From positions 1 to 8,937 of the forward strand of contig JAJZOM010000048.1 in NCBI GenBank assembly GCA_021811505.1: a DNA stretch of 8,937 bases. The letters run 5' to 3'. The notes under the pieces are model-generated. The model was given only the letters and a program-made list of their open reading frames with translations, was not told the origin of the DNA and did no database searches. The DNA is from Thermoplasmata archaeon. GTDB lineage: Archaea > Thermoplasmatota > Thermoplasmata > Thermoplasmatales > Thermoplasmataceae. Shown here piece by piece: positions 1 through 7,505 of the stretch (position 1 is its first letter; each line of letters begins with the position of its first letter). Position numbers and translations under genes: made by a program.

Positions 1-61
1 TTCGGACCCGGGTCGTCGGCTCGAAAGGCCGAAATGCTTGGCCGGACTACACCATCGGAGC
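1..61 (-). tRNA. tRNA-Glu (anticodon UUC), 3' end cut by the window
   Basis: Read on the minus strand, 61 down to 1 folds as the first 61 bases of a tRNA. The 5' acceptor strand GCTCCGA (61-55) is followed by T8 G9 and a wobble-containing D stem. The anticodon stem TCGGC/GCCGA closes a seven-base loop CTTTCGA, with anticodon TTC on plus bases 23-25, which reads glutamate codons. A short variable loop, T-stem strand CCGGG and the T loop TCCGAA follow before the window ends. The other half of the T stem and the 3' acceptor strand lie outside. No intron is seen in the visible part. The 75-base spacer to pelota carries its own TATA box, so it is probably transcribed independently. Confidence 0.93.
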
Positions 62-85
62 AGAACACTCCGTAAACTCACATTC

Positions 86-96
86 TTATATTTATC
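86..96 (-). promoter_or_regulatory. TATA box of the tRNA-Glu gene
   Basis: On the minus strand this stretch reads GATAAATATAA, a good archaeal TATA element. Its centre lies about 29 bases before the first tRNA base, which would start transcription within a few bases of the mature 5' end. It sits in the otherwise empty 75-base spacer between the end of pelota and the tRNA. Confidence 0.65.
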
Positions 97-136
97 TTTG
101 CCAGCGTGATGCAGGACGACGAATGAGAGGTTCCAG

Positions 137-1177
137 TCAGCTCTTAATCCTGTATCTTAAAATCGCACAGTATCCGCCGAAGCTGGAAACTATCTTTCCG
201 TGATCGCCGGAGGAGCTTATTATATGTATTTTCGATGAATAAGAACCGGCAAGGTCCAGCAAAATTATGCCTTCCTCAGTTCTGAATTTCTCCTCTGAGA
301 TCATAAGGGTCTCTACAGCACCGAGTTCAAGCATCCTCTTTACCTCATCATACCCGTATGCTGCCTGTTCATCTGTTTTCAAATGTCTTAGAAAATCATT
401 CACAAGTCGCGAATCACCTGACAGCCTGAAATTTTCAAGAATCTTGTCGGATTCTCCTGAATTCAGGAATTCCCACACAGCTCCTTCATCAGGCCTGCTG
501 GCCGGAAAGCTGTAGATAGTGAATTTCAGCTGGTTTGCCTTCATGGTCATCACCATTTTTTCTCTGGTGAATCCAGGCCCGAGGACAATTATGCTAGACC
601 CCTCCGGAATCATTCTTCTTGCAGAATCAGTAATTTCCTTGAGATATCTGTCTTCAGAATAGTCCGATGAATAATCTTTACCTGTCTTATGGGATTCTAT
701 TTTGCCAAGGTTCTGAATGCCATAACTCTTAAGCAGCAGCATGGAAGCTTCTTCATCGTCCAGAACAATGAAATAGTACCTATCAGAAAATTTGTTCTCC
801 AGAGCCTCATCAAGAAGTTTGCGCTGTTCAGTGCTCCAAACAGATTTACTGAGCAGAAATGTTTCACCTGGGGTTAAGGCAAAGGACTGATGAAGCCCAA
901 TCAGGTCTTCGCTTCCGTGAACAATTTTTCCAAGAACTCTCAACGATCCGGAAAATTCCTGAAATTCCATGGACTCAACCTCAACAGTGAGTGTGACAGG
1001 CTTCCTTGAGGTTTCTTTGGAACGGGTCATATCCTGCTGTTTTTCAATTCTCCTCAGCGTGGTCATCTTAACCATGTCGCCAGGTGCAATTATATTCCTG
1101 AGATACCAGAGATCATCGTCAGAATCTATGTGCATCGATAAGAATTCAGAATCAGAACTATTCTCAAGAAGCCTCAA
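137..1177 (-). CDS. pelA: Pelota (archaeal Dom34 homologue), mRNA surveillance and ribosome rescue factor
   Basis: Pelota is an eRF1 paralogue that, with aEF1A and then ABCE1, recognises stalled ribosomes with an empty A site and splits them. The 346 residues are full length for archaeal pelota. The N-terminal Sm-like domain A (about 1-125) carries the family signature DDLWYLRNII after MRLLE. The central eRF1_2-type domain (about 131-250) has GPGFTRE at 200-206 and no GGQ, as expected for pelota rather than aRF1. The C-terminal domain (about 255-346) has AYGYDEVKRMLELGAVETL (273-291) and the terminal GGYCAILRYRI. The start is TTG at 1177: the family N-terminus M-R-L/I-L-E begins exactly there, and GGAG lies about 10 bases upstream. 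It overlaps the upstream Mut7-C gene by four bases (TTGA), so translation is probably coupled. Confidence 0.96.
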   Translation of the reverse strand: MRLLENSSDSEFLSMHIDSDDDLWYLRNIIAPGDMVKMTTLRRIEKQQDMTRSKETSRKPVTLTVEVESMEFQEFSGSLRVLGKIVHGSEDLIGLHQSFALTPGETFLLSKSVWSTEQRKLLDEALENKFSDRYYFIVLDDEEASMLLLKSYGIQNLGKIESHKTGKDYSSDYSEDRYLKEITDSARRMIPEGSSIIVLGPGFTREKMVMTMKANQLKFTIYSFPASRPDEGAVWEFLNSGESDKILENFRLSGDSRLVNDFLRHLKTDEQAAYGYDEVKRMLELGAVETLMISEEKFRTEEGIILLDLAGSYSSKIHIISSSGDHGKIVSSFGGYCAILRYRIKS

Positions 1178-1632
1178 GGGACCGTCTCCGAAATTATATC
1201 TTTCAGGGTTTTCCTGATGGAATCAAAATGACTCCCTTCCCAGTACACTTTCCCACAGTTGCTGCAATGGAATACCCTGGTGTACTTTTCCCTTATTCCG
1301 TCCGGAACATCCCCCTTGAAAATCTCCATTGGAATTATCTCGAGTTCGGAATTGCAGAGTGGGCATCTGCTGAAAAAAAGTTCTTCTGACGGTTCGTGGT
1401 TGCCGATGAAGACCTTAATCTGATCGCGATAATCATCGGATTTTATGTAAAGAGAATCCTTGTACCTCTGCGAGAGTTCTCTGTCCCTTGTCAGGAGAAT
1501 CAGGGAATTCTGTCTGCAGTAGCTCAGTATTTCTGTGTCCTTTTTATCCGGTGTGGCGTATTCCACGGAGAATCCCATCAATCTCAACCATCTTGTCAGC
1601 TTTCCAAGCATGCTGTCTGCAAAGAATTTCAA
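1174..1632 (-). CDS. Mut7-C RNase domain protein (PIN-like fold plus zinc ribbon)
   Basis: A 152-residue cytoplasmic protein of the archaeal Mut7-C family (formerly DUF82, COG1656), predicted ribonucleases of PIN-like fold. The N-terminus KFFADSMLGKLTRWLRLMGF is the family signature. Candidate metal-binding acids are Asp6, Asp32, Asp50 (in LLTRDREL) and Asp66/67, the PIN pattern of scattered acids. The C-terminal part holds a zinc ribbon, CPLC at 90-93 and CSNC at 123-126, ending in the family-typical KVYWEGSH. The start is TTG at 1632: the conserved N-terminus begins there, no ATG lies in frame just upstream, and a strong SD (GGAAGGAG) ends seven bases before it. It is translationally linked to pelota downstream. 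Its substrate is unknown; a role beside pelota is inference from gene order only. Confidence 0.92.
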   Translation of the reverse strand: MKFFADSMLGKLTRWLRLMGFSVEYATPDKKDTEILSYCRQNSLILLTRDRELSQRYKDSLYIKSDDYRDQIKVFIGNHEPSEELFFSRCPLCNSELEIIPMEIFKGDVPDGIREKYTRVFHCSNCGKVYWEGSHFDSIRKTLKDIISETVP

Positions 1633-1636
1633 TTTA

Positions 1637-1963
1637 CTACTCCTTCCATAGTTTTGTGACGTAATTATTATTGCGAATTGAAGATGGCGGTTCTGCTATG
1701 AGGTTTATCTTATCATCTGGGCTATTGTAATCGCCGGGAGAAACGGAAACATAGTGGTACCTGCTCTCAGGAGAGCTTATCATGTTGATCATATGTGCGG
1801 GAGGAGTTGATGTTTCTCCGGGAGTATATGCTGATCCTATGCGTTCCTCACCAGCTGCAATTTCTCGATCGTCGCGGGAGGTGTGGTTGGATACAAAGTT
1901 ACATGACAGAGGGTTTCCGGAATAACTATCCGATCCCTTTACCATTTTTTCCAAGCATTTCAA
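1637..1963 (-). CDS. Possible small hypothetical protein at the head of the Mut7-C/pelota operon
   Basis: An open frame of 108 codons whose TAG stop lies four bases before the Mut7-C start. The first codon shown is TTG at 1963; an ATG at 1945 (residue 7) is an equally plausible start giving 102 residues. For it being real: it fills the space between a good TATA box and Mut7-C, the spacing to the next gene is operon-like, and one strand stays open throughout. Against: four of its five arginines use CGN codons while neighbours favour AGA/AGG, the protein is rich in Ser, Pro and Asn with little hydrophobic core, and I recognise no family. It has no signal peptide, membrane helix or cysteine pattern. 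The alternative is a long 5' leader of Mut7-C. No function is assigned. Confidence 0.4.
   Translation of the reverse strand: MKCLEKMVKGSDSYSGNPLSCNFVSNHTSRDDREIAAGEERIGSAYTPGETSTPPAHMINMISSPESRYHYVSVSPGDYNSPDDKINLIAEPPSSIRNNNYVTKLWKE
1640..1647 (-). promoter_or_regulatory. Shine-Dalgarno site of the Mut7-C gene
   Basis: The minus strand reads GGAAGGAG, followed after seven bases by the TTG start at 1632. It supports this unusual initiation codon. The same bases encode the last codons of the upstream 108-codon ORF. Confidence 0.8.
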
Positions 1964-1974
1964 ATTCTTCAGTC

Positions 1975-1998
1975 AAATTATAAAGTGGTTATATATAA
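1975..1998 (-). promoter_or_regulatory. Promoter of the (ORF)-Mut7-C-pelota operon
   Basis: The minus strand carries TTTATATAA (1990-1998) and a second TATA-like TTTATAATTT (1975-1984). The first predicts a start of transcription near 1968, only a few bases before the TTG at 1963. The second predicts one near 1954, nine bases before the ATG at 1945. Which is used would decide the start of the first ORF. No other clear promoter precedes Mut7-C, although a weak AT-rich stretch near 1661-1672 could drive it alone. Confidence 0.55.
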
Positions 1999-2002
1999 AA
2001 AA
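1997..2002 (-). terminator. Oligo-T terminator of the 191-residue surface protein gene
   Basis: Six bases after the TGA stop of the upstream gene the minus strand reads TTTTTT. A run of U without hairpin is a usual archaeal termination signal. The run merges directly into the TATA box of the next operon, so termination and initiation signals share bases. Confidence 0.45.
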
Positions 2003-2008
2003 TTAGAA

Positions 2009-2584
2009 TCATTTTCTTCTGTTGAAATAGAAGTACAATATGAACATCGCAGCAATAATGGCAACGATAATCCCAATGTTCCGGTACTCTGTGGCAAGGC
2101 CATGAACTTTTGGCGTCGACCACGAGAACCCTGGATAAGCTCCGGCATTCAGGGCTTCCAGGTTTGTGAGTTTGCCGCTGTTTCCGGAAACGAGAGACTC
2201 CAGATTGGCTGTCTTATTGAAGGCGAGAGTGAAATTATGTACATCTGGGAAGCCAATCTGGGACAATGCGTAGACCAGTTGCATACCGTATGGATTCAGT
2301 CCGGAATACGATAGATCAAACACTATCAGGTCCTGCGTGGCATTCTGGCTCCAGTTATATGTTACGTAGGTCTTGTTGTCTATTATGTCGTTGAAGAAAT
2401 TCAACCACTCTGAGTCAGTGATTGTGTAATGTGATGACCCGCCGTTTATGTAATATGTAACAGAGGGAAGATTGAACGGGGCAGGATTGAGGGTAGGTCC
2501 ACTGGCTGCTGAGGCAAACGGGCTTAAAGAAACCGCTAAGAAGGCAACGAGTGTAATGACAGCCAGGTACTGATTCTTGTTCAT
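2009..2584 (-). CDS. Secreted, membrane-anchored surface protein of unknown function (191 aa)
   Basis: I do not recognise the family. The protein starts with a typical Sec signal peptide (MNKNQ, hydrophobic core 7-20, likely cleavage after ASA near residue 26). It ends with one membrane helix (about 169-187) and a short positive tail NRRK, a type I topology with about 140 residues outside. Five N-X-S/T sequons (N70, N77, N81, N117, N123) all lie outside, and there are no cysteines. The ATG at 2584 is preceded by TTTTATA about 37 bases upstream, giving a leader of roughly ten bases without a clear SD. It lies 49 bases downstream of the giant surface protein gene on the same strand, with its own promoter but possibly also reached by read-through. 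A partner role with the giant protein is only an inference from position and shared topology. Confidence 0.85.
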   Translation of the reverse strand: MNKNQYLAVITLVAFLAVSLSPFASAASGPTLNPAPFNLPSVTYYINGGSSHYTITDSEWLNFFNDIIDNKTYVTYNWSQNATQDLIVFDLSYSGLNPYGMQLVYALSQIGFPDVHNFTLAFNKTANLESLVSGNSGKLTNLEALNAGAYPGFSWSTPKVHGLATEYRNIGIIVAIIAAMFILYFYFNRRK

Positions 2585-2602
2585 GTTGATCCGGTTCTTG
2601 CG

Positions 2603-2624
2603 TTATAGGTATTTTCCTATAAAA
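2603..2624 (-). promoter_or_regulatory. TATA box of the 191-aa gene embedded in an inverted repeat
   Basis: Plus-strand arms TTATAGG (2603-2609) and CCTATAA (2616-2622) form a perfect 7-base inverted repeat around a six-base AT spacer. The minus-strand TATA element TTTTATA (2618-2624) overlaps one arm and predicts transcription from about 2596, some ten bases before the ATG. The repeat could be an operator blocking TBP access, or a weak hairpin ending the upstream giant gene whose stop is only ten bases away. The repeat is seen directly; its role is not known. Confidence 0.5.
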
Positions 2625-2633
2625 TTTTTCAGT

Positions 2634-5600
2634 TTATTTTCCGGTGTTCCTCATTACGTATATCCTTCCATCAGGATCGCTCTTGAATTTTATTATTCCC
2701 TGATCATTCAGTCTGGATAGGGCTATTCTGAGGACTTTCAAATCGATTCTCTCACGCTTTGCCTCTGACATTATGCTCCGTTTTTCAGATCCTGCATTCT
2801 TAAGAATCAGTTCTTTTGCTAATTCCACATCCTTTATGCTCATGACTCTTCTGCGATAGATCAGGATACTGGCGAAGATCAGAATAAGTAACTCTGGAAT
2901 GAATCCGGGTACGAAAATGTGATAACTCCTGACGATCTCAGTTGAGTGGTACTGCACGATGAGGGTAATGTTGTGGTACCCGGGCATTATAAATGTGAAA
3001 AAGCTGGGACTTCTGCTTGCTGTGTGCCCATCTACCAGCCAGGTTAAATTTACCGGCTTGAGGTTAACCCCGGAAATACCTGAGGAGAAGAACGAGATGC
3101 CCATGAACATGTCAAATCGCGGGTCAAGTCCACTTATATCGGAAAAATAGTAGTTGCTGAACCTTACTGTTGAACTTACATTTCTGTTGCCGCTCTTGTC
3201 TACCGCAGAAACTGTAACGTTGAAGTTGCCGTCGCGGGTGAGGTTCAATATAAACGATCCATTGGAATACAGTGTGCCTGCGTCTACCGTTTTATTGTTC
3301 AGACTGACCTGAATCCTTGAGATCGGAATCTGATCTACGATGGAGTAGTCAACGATCGCATAGTGCGTCCAAATGAGTGTATTGTTCTCCGCAGACACCA
3401 TTATCTCCGGCCTAGAGTCTGAATAATATACTCTCACCACTGATGTATTGCTGTTCCCCCAGGTGGATGTTGCGGTCACTCGCAAGGTATTATTGAACCC
3501 AGGAAGGCTGAGGTTCTCACTGGATTTGAGTATCATTCCGGAAAAACTGGTTCCGTTTCCGGATATCGTGTAGTTATAGGATATATTCGGGAGAAGCCTG
3601 ATAATGAGCGGGAAGTAGCTTGAATTTGTGTATGAAGTCCCGTTTAATATTGGGTTCACGGGTATTGAGTTATTCAGGTCAATGTAAAAAATCTCAGAGG
3701 TTCTCTCCCCGCTCAGATCTACTGCAGTAACGTTCACTAGGTAGATTCCATTCCCCTGTAGATTGAAATCAGCGGGATCAATTACAAAACTCCCGAAGTT
3801 CCCTGCAGATGAAAATGTCTCTTCTCCTCCTCCAGGAGAAGTAACGTTCAGAAATAACGATGAAGTAACGTTGGAGGTCACGTTGATCTGCATTCGATCG
3901 AGGTTCGAATTTCCGTAGAATGAATAAAAGTAACCAGTTGTTCTGTTTATGCTGATTTCCGGGGAATAGTTCTCAACTGTCACATATTCATTGCCTATGG
4001 AGGTAAAATTTCCATCGAGGAGTGTGGCATTGAGGAATATCCGGTAAAAGCCGTCAGGCAAATCCAGCAACGAAAAGTTCTGTGAAGTATTGTAGACCAG
4101 GTGATGTCCGCTTGAAACGATAGTCAGGCAGTAATGGCTATGATATTCCACCGGTTTCCAGCTGAAGTTGAATTTGTTGAAAGGCAGGTATGAATTGTTT
4201 TTAATATTTGCAGAAAAATTCATTATTTCATTAGGGACGACATTGTATTCGAATCTATACATCCTCAAAATACCAAACTGGTCCTTCAGATCAAGGGTGA
4301 GATTCAGGACACTTGTGTTGGTGTTGGCAGTGAAATTATATGCGTTTCCTGTAAATGAATAGTTGAAAAAACCAGATGATATGTTGGAATATAACTGGCC
4401 GGAGATGTTGCTTATGGATACACTGAATAACTGATCTTGAGATATATAGGACATATTTCCAGGGTCAATTTTAATCTCGGGTTTGTAGTTGTCAACATGC
4501 ACCTTCTTTACCAACGAAAGTGAGTAACCTGCGTCGTTAGTGGCATTGAGATAGAGGAGACTTGTTCCGTTTCCTATTTCTGTGCTTGAGAAATTCAGGT
4601 AACCATTCGAAGGGGTGAGGGTCAAATTTCCCACATGCGAGTTTTCAGTGCAATTCAGTCCGGAGGAAACGCTGTAACTGAAGGAGACGTTTCCGGTCAA
4701 TACTGAAGGGCCGCTCAGGCTCCCGTTGATTGAGTATCCGGAGAACGGGAATTTCCCGGTAAAGAATATCGACAAATAACTGCCGTTCGCAAGGAATCCG
4801 AATGAAAGATTTCCCGTAAAATAAGCATATGCGGTTGTTCCAGGCAAATTTGTATTATGCGTTATGTTTCCGGAGACAACTTCCATGGTGCTTCCGGATG
4901 AAATTACGCTTAAACCAGTTTCGGACCACAGGGGAGCTGTTGAAGTCACCTGGACGGCAACCGGAGAATAAATGATGTTTTCAAAGAGATATTCGCCAGG
5001 AATATTATTCCCCGGATGAATTTCCGAGCTGAAACAACCGGAAAGATTTGACGAAGCCGTTAGGACAGTGGAAGTATCAAACATCTGTGCGTTGTACAAG
5101 TTACTATTTTCTGACAGGGAACCACTGGAATTGAGGCTGTAGTTTGATATTTCCATGGAACTTGAGTTCATGGCCATGAGAATAATGTGCTGATTCTGGA
5201 CGGACGACAGGATCACTTTCTGATCGAAGTTCGAAGAAATGTTTGCCCATCGGCTGGTACTGCTGGTCGTATTATAAATCCAGACTTTTCCGCTCTCATT
5301 AATCAGGAAAAAATTCATGTCGAGGACAGTGAGCTTCGGGGAGTCTATTTTAATCGGTCCAAAGTCGTATTTAACAACTGAGAGGGAAGTGGTGTTTATC
5401 ATGAACAAATTGGAATTATCCTGAAATGAAACGAAGAAGTATGCGTATTTCCCGTCAGAATAAGAAGCGGCCCAGTCTGCATTTCCCGAAATATTTTTCA
5501 GAATCAGTGTGGTATTGTTATAGTAGTTGAAGAGATAAATTCCAGGCATATTCCCGTTCTCCATGAATATGATGCTGTTCAGTTTCCAGTCAGCAACAGG

Positions 5601-6392
5601 ATAAGCTCCGAAGGTGCGATTTCCTGTCACGTTACTGTGTACGTTGAATTTCTGCACATTGTACGCAATGGACGATCCCGTTCTGAGGCTTCCGAATCCA
5701 GGCGTGCCATGCGACAGATAAATGTTGTAGATTGTTGCATTTGAGAAACCGCCCCCAATGACTGCCTGGAGGGAACCATTCGCGAAGGTGCCGTTCAGAT
5801 TTATCGCATACGGGAGACTCGATGTGGTGTTCCATCCTCCCGCGATTCCAAAATATCCTGTTTTCCCGGTGTCGGGTATTGAAAGCTGAAGCGTGTAAAA
5901 AGAAGAGATAGCAGGGGGACTGCCGAGATAGTACGAATCCGTTCCGTTTACATATGCTGTTGAGGAGTGGTACAGAGGACCAAATACAAAATTCAGCAGT
6001 CTGCTGTTGTTCTGTTCAAATATCATATTGTCCCATGTCAGTCCATAACTATTCTTGTAATTCCAGGAAAACGTGATCTTCAATGTGAAATTGGACGGGA
6101 CACTCATGTTCATGGTTACAAAACTGTTCTTGCTCGTTGTTGTAGGCTGTGTGGATATCTGGAAACCATTTCCTATTGAGGTTTTGTTAATTCTGGCATA
6201 AGAGTTGGAATTCATGGATGATTCAAAGGTGATCCAGCTCTTGTTCGAAGGAAACGTGCCGGGAGAAAGGCTGGAGAAGTTATAGTCCGATATTGGGGAT
6301 CCCTGTGGAATTGTTGACCCGTAACTCATGAAAGGGGTTATTCCCGATAGTATAATTATAACAATTAATACCAAAATGCTAATTACTTTCAT
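2634..6392 (-). CDS. Giant glycosylated surface receptor-like protein with cytoplasmic winged-helix domain (1252 aa)
   Basis: The N-terminus is a signal peptide (hydrophobic 3-18). An ectodomain of about 1130 residues follows. Residues 35-228 look like a jelly-roll/LamG-like sandwich. Residues 250-480 have aromatic, repeating beta segments, possibly a propeller. About six Ig-like modules end near 633, 717, 806, 905, 990 and 1078, and a PKD-like module spans 1105-1160 (WLVDGH, then [11 protein letters not shown]). One membrane helix (1161-1179, [19 protein letters not shown]) is followed by RRR. The cytoplasmic tail (1184-1250) reads as a winged helix, with [16 protein letters not shown] as recognition helix and DPDGRIYVM as wing. 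About 71 sequons lie in the ectodomain and none in the tail; there are three cysteines. The layout resembles membrane-associated HTH regulators (COG2512-like). ATG at 6392 gives a near-leaderless start. The ligand and target genes are unknown; a pure adhesin or S-layer-like role remains possible. Confidence 0.88.
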   Translation of the reverse strand: MKVISILVLIVIIILSGITPFMSYGSTIPQGSPISDYNFSSLSPGTFPSNKSWITFESSMNSNSYARINKTSIGNGFQISTQPTTTSKNSFVTMNMSVPSNFTLKITFSWNYKNSYGLTWDNMIFEQNNSRLLNFVFGPLYHSSTAYVNGTDSYYLGSPPAISSFYTLQLSIPDTGKTGYFGIAGGWNTTSSLPYAINLNGTFANGSLQAVIGGGFSNATIYNIYLSHGTPGFGSLRTGSSIAYNVQKFNVHSNVTGNRTFGAYPVADWKLNSIIFMENGNMPGIYLFNYYNNTTLILKNISGNADWAASYSDGKYAYFFVSFQDNSNLFMINTTSLSVVKYDFGPIKIDSPKLTVLDMNFFLINESGKVWIYNTTSSTSRWANISSNFDQKVILSSVQNQHIILMAMNSSSMEISNYSLNSSGSLSENSNLYNAQMFDTSTVLTASSNLSGCFSSEIHPGNNIPGEYLFENIIYSPVAVQVTSTAPLWSETGLSVISSGSTMEVVSGNITHNTNLPGTTAYAYFTGNLSFGFLANGSYLSIFFTGKFPFSGYSINGSLSGPSVLTGNVSFSYSVSSGLNCTENSHVGNLTLTPSNGYLNFSSTEIGNGTSLLYLNATNDAGYSLSLVKKVHVDNYKPEIKIDPGNMSYISQDQLFSVSISNISGQLYSNISSGFFNYSFTGNAYNFTANTNTSVLNLTLDLKDQFGILRMYRFEYNVVPNEIMNFSANIKNNSYLPFNKFNFSWKPVEYHSHYCLTIVSSGHHLVYNTSQNFSLLDLPDGFYRIFLNATLLDGNFTSIGNEYVTVENYSPEISINRTTGYFYSFYGNSNLDRMQINVTSNVTSSLFLNVTSPGGGEETFSSAGNFGSFVIDPADFNLQGNGIYLVNVTAVDLSGERTSEIFYIDLNNSIPVNPILNGTSYTNSSYFPLIIRLLPNISYNYTISGNGTSFSGMILKSSENLSLPGFNNTLRVTATSTWGNSNTSVVRVYYSDSRPEIMVSAENNTLIWTHYAIVDYSIVDQIPISRIQVSLNNKTVDAGTLYSNGSFILNLTRDGNFNVTVSAVDKSGNRNVSSTVRFSNYYFSDISGLDPRFDMFMGISFFSSGISGVNLKPVNLTWLVDGHTASRSPSFFTFIMPGYHNITLIVQYHSTEIVRSYHIFVPGFIPELLILIFASILIYRRRVMSIKDVELAKELILKNAGSEKRSIMSEAKRERIDLKVLRIALSRLNDQGIIKFKSDPDGRIYVMRNTGK
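3159..4760 (-). repeat. Tandem Ig-like modules within the giant surface protein
   Basis: Residues about 545-1078 contain roughly six beta-sandwich modules. Module ends share a pattern of V/L-x-A/V-x-D-x-x-G followed by a V-rich last strand, e.g. [12 protein letters not shown] (888-899) and [14 protein letters not shown] (1060-1073). End points fall at about 633, 717, 806, 905, 990 and 1078, a spacing of 84-99 residues. Linkers after three of them share P-E-I-x-I/V (PEI at 638, 811, 995). Similarity is at protein level only; I see no long DNA repeats. Confidence 0.55.
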
Positions 6393-6488
6393 AAATTAAT
6401 TAACTTCCCTGATCACCGGAAGCATAAAAAATATTTTCCCGAGATTGAAGTTCAATCATTATATTCATCCTGGGAATTTGCATACGAT
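6393..6488. promoter_or_regulatory. Divergent promoter region between the giant surface gene and gap
   Basis: This 96-base spacer serves two genes. For gap (plus), TTATATT (6459-6465) lies 27 bases before the ATG, so its mRNA is probably leaderless. For the surface gene (minus), TTTTTTATG (plus 6423-6431) predicts a start near 6400, eight bases before its ATG. Between them lie GATCACC (6411-6417; GGTGATC on the minus strand, SD-like but too far and probably upstream of the transcript) and the palindrome TTAATTAA (6396-6403) next to the surface gene start. An operator there is possible but unproven. Confidence 0.6.
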
Positions 6489-7505
6489 ATGATCAAAGTC
6501 GGCATAAACGGTTATGGAACTATAGGAAGACGGGTTGCCCAGGCAATCATGCTGCAAAAGGACATGACGGTAACCGGTATTGTCAAAACAAAGCCGGATT
6601 ATGTGGCACGCTTTGCAAGCCATAATTTCAAGCTGTTCTCTCCCGATGACAAATCAAGGAAGCAGTTGGAGGAAGGAGGGTTGAGAGTGTCGGGAACACT
6701 TGAGAATCTTATAGACGATTCCGATATAATTGTTGACGCTACACCCGAAGGAATCGGGGCGAAAAACCTGCCGGCTTACAAAAAAGCCGGAATAAAAGCC
6801 ACTTTTCAGGGTGGCGAAGAACCATCTGTTGCAGAAGCAAGCTTTAATGCTTACGCCAACTTCGAAGAATCTGCCGGGAAAAACTACGTCAGGGTTGTAT
6901 CCTGCAATACGACAGGCCTTGCCAGGACGCTCTCTTCAATAAAGAGTGCCTACGGCATAAAACATGTGAACGCCACGTTAATACGAAGGGCAACAGATCC
7001 AAATGACAGCAAGAAGGGACCCATAAATGCGGTGGAACCGGGATTGAAATTCCCGTCACACCATGCCCCTGATTTGAGGACCGTGCTTGGAGATGTAGAC
7101 ATTGACACTGTTGCGGTCAAGGTACCCACAACACTGATGCATGTGCACGTTATCCAGGTTGATCTTTTAAAAGAAACCAGCATTGATCACGTGCTTGAAA
7201 ATTTCCTCAGGTATCAGAGGATACTCCTGATTTCCGGAAAGGATGGAATGAGTTCCACGGCGCAGATAATGGACTTTGCGAGAGAGAGAAGCAGAAACAG
7301 GTCAGATCTTTATGAAGTTGCAGTATGGAGAGAAAGCGTAAACTTAAAAGGCATGAAGCTCAATTACATACAGGCAGTTCATCAGGAGAGTGACGTGGTA
7401 CCGGAGAATGTGGATGCCATCAGGGCTATGTTCGAGACCATGGACAGGGAAAAGTCCTTGTCTGCTACTGATATGACGCTAAATATTGGAAATAAGGTGT
7501 TCTAA
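6489..7505 (+). CDS. gap: Glyceraldehyde-3-phosphate dehydrogenase, archaeal phosphorylating type
   Basis: Interconverts glyceraldehyde 3-phosphate and 1,3-bisphosphoglycerate with NAD(P) (EC 1.2.1.59), a cytoplasmic enzyme of the lower Embden-Meyerhof path. In Thermoplasmata, which oxidise glucose by a non-phosphorylating Entner-Doudoroff route, it is thought to act mainly in gluconeogenesis. The 338 residues match the archaeal GAPDH family. A Rossmann motif GINGYGTIG sits at 5-13, the DATPEG segment at 83-88, and the catalytic cysteine Cys139 in VVSCNTTG. The second domain has RRATDPND (166-173), GPINAVEP (177-184) and HVHVIQVD (218-225), with His218/220 in the catalytic histidine region. 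ATG at 6489 is fixed by the conserved [11 protein letters not shown]-terminus. It leads an operon: its TAA overlaps the radA ATG by one base. Confidence 0.96.
   Translation: MIKVGINGYGTIGRRVAQAIMLQKDMTVTGIVKTKPDYVARFASHNFKLFSPDDKSRKQLEEGGLRVSGTLENLIDDSDIIVDATPEGIGAKNLPAYKKAGIKATFQGGEEPSVAEASFNAYANFEESAGKNYVRVVSCNTTGLARTLSSIKSAYGIKHVNATLIRRATDPNDSKKGPINAVEPGLKFPSHHAPDLRTVLGDVDIDTVAVKVPTTLMHVHVIQVDLLKETSIDHVLENFLRYQRILLISGKDGMSSTAQIMDFARERSRNRSDLYEVAVWRESVNLKGMKLNYIQAVHQESDVVPENVDAIRAMFETMDREKSLSATDMTLNIGNKVF

Noticed and set aside
137..1177. Peptide release factor aRF1 instead of pelota
   Set aside because: No GGQ or NIKS motif; the N-terminal DDLWYL domain and length fit pelota.
1805..1836. 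C/D-box-like sRNA (TTGATGT followed by CTGA) in the unassigned region
   Set aside because: The C box deviates at two positions, and no C'/D' pair or terminal stem is present.
1795..1983. Plus-strand 62-codon ORF opposite the unassigned region
   Set aside because: It has no SD or TATA box in position, no recognisable product, and reads into the minus-strand promoter.
6411..6417. GGTGATC (minus strand) as Shine-Dalgarno site of the giant surface gene
   Set aside because: It lies 18 bases before the ATG, too far, and upstream of the transcription start predicted from the TATA box.
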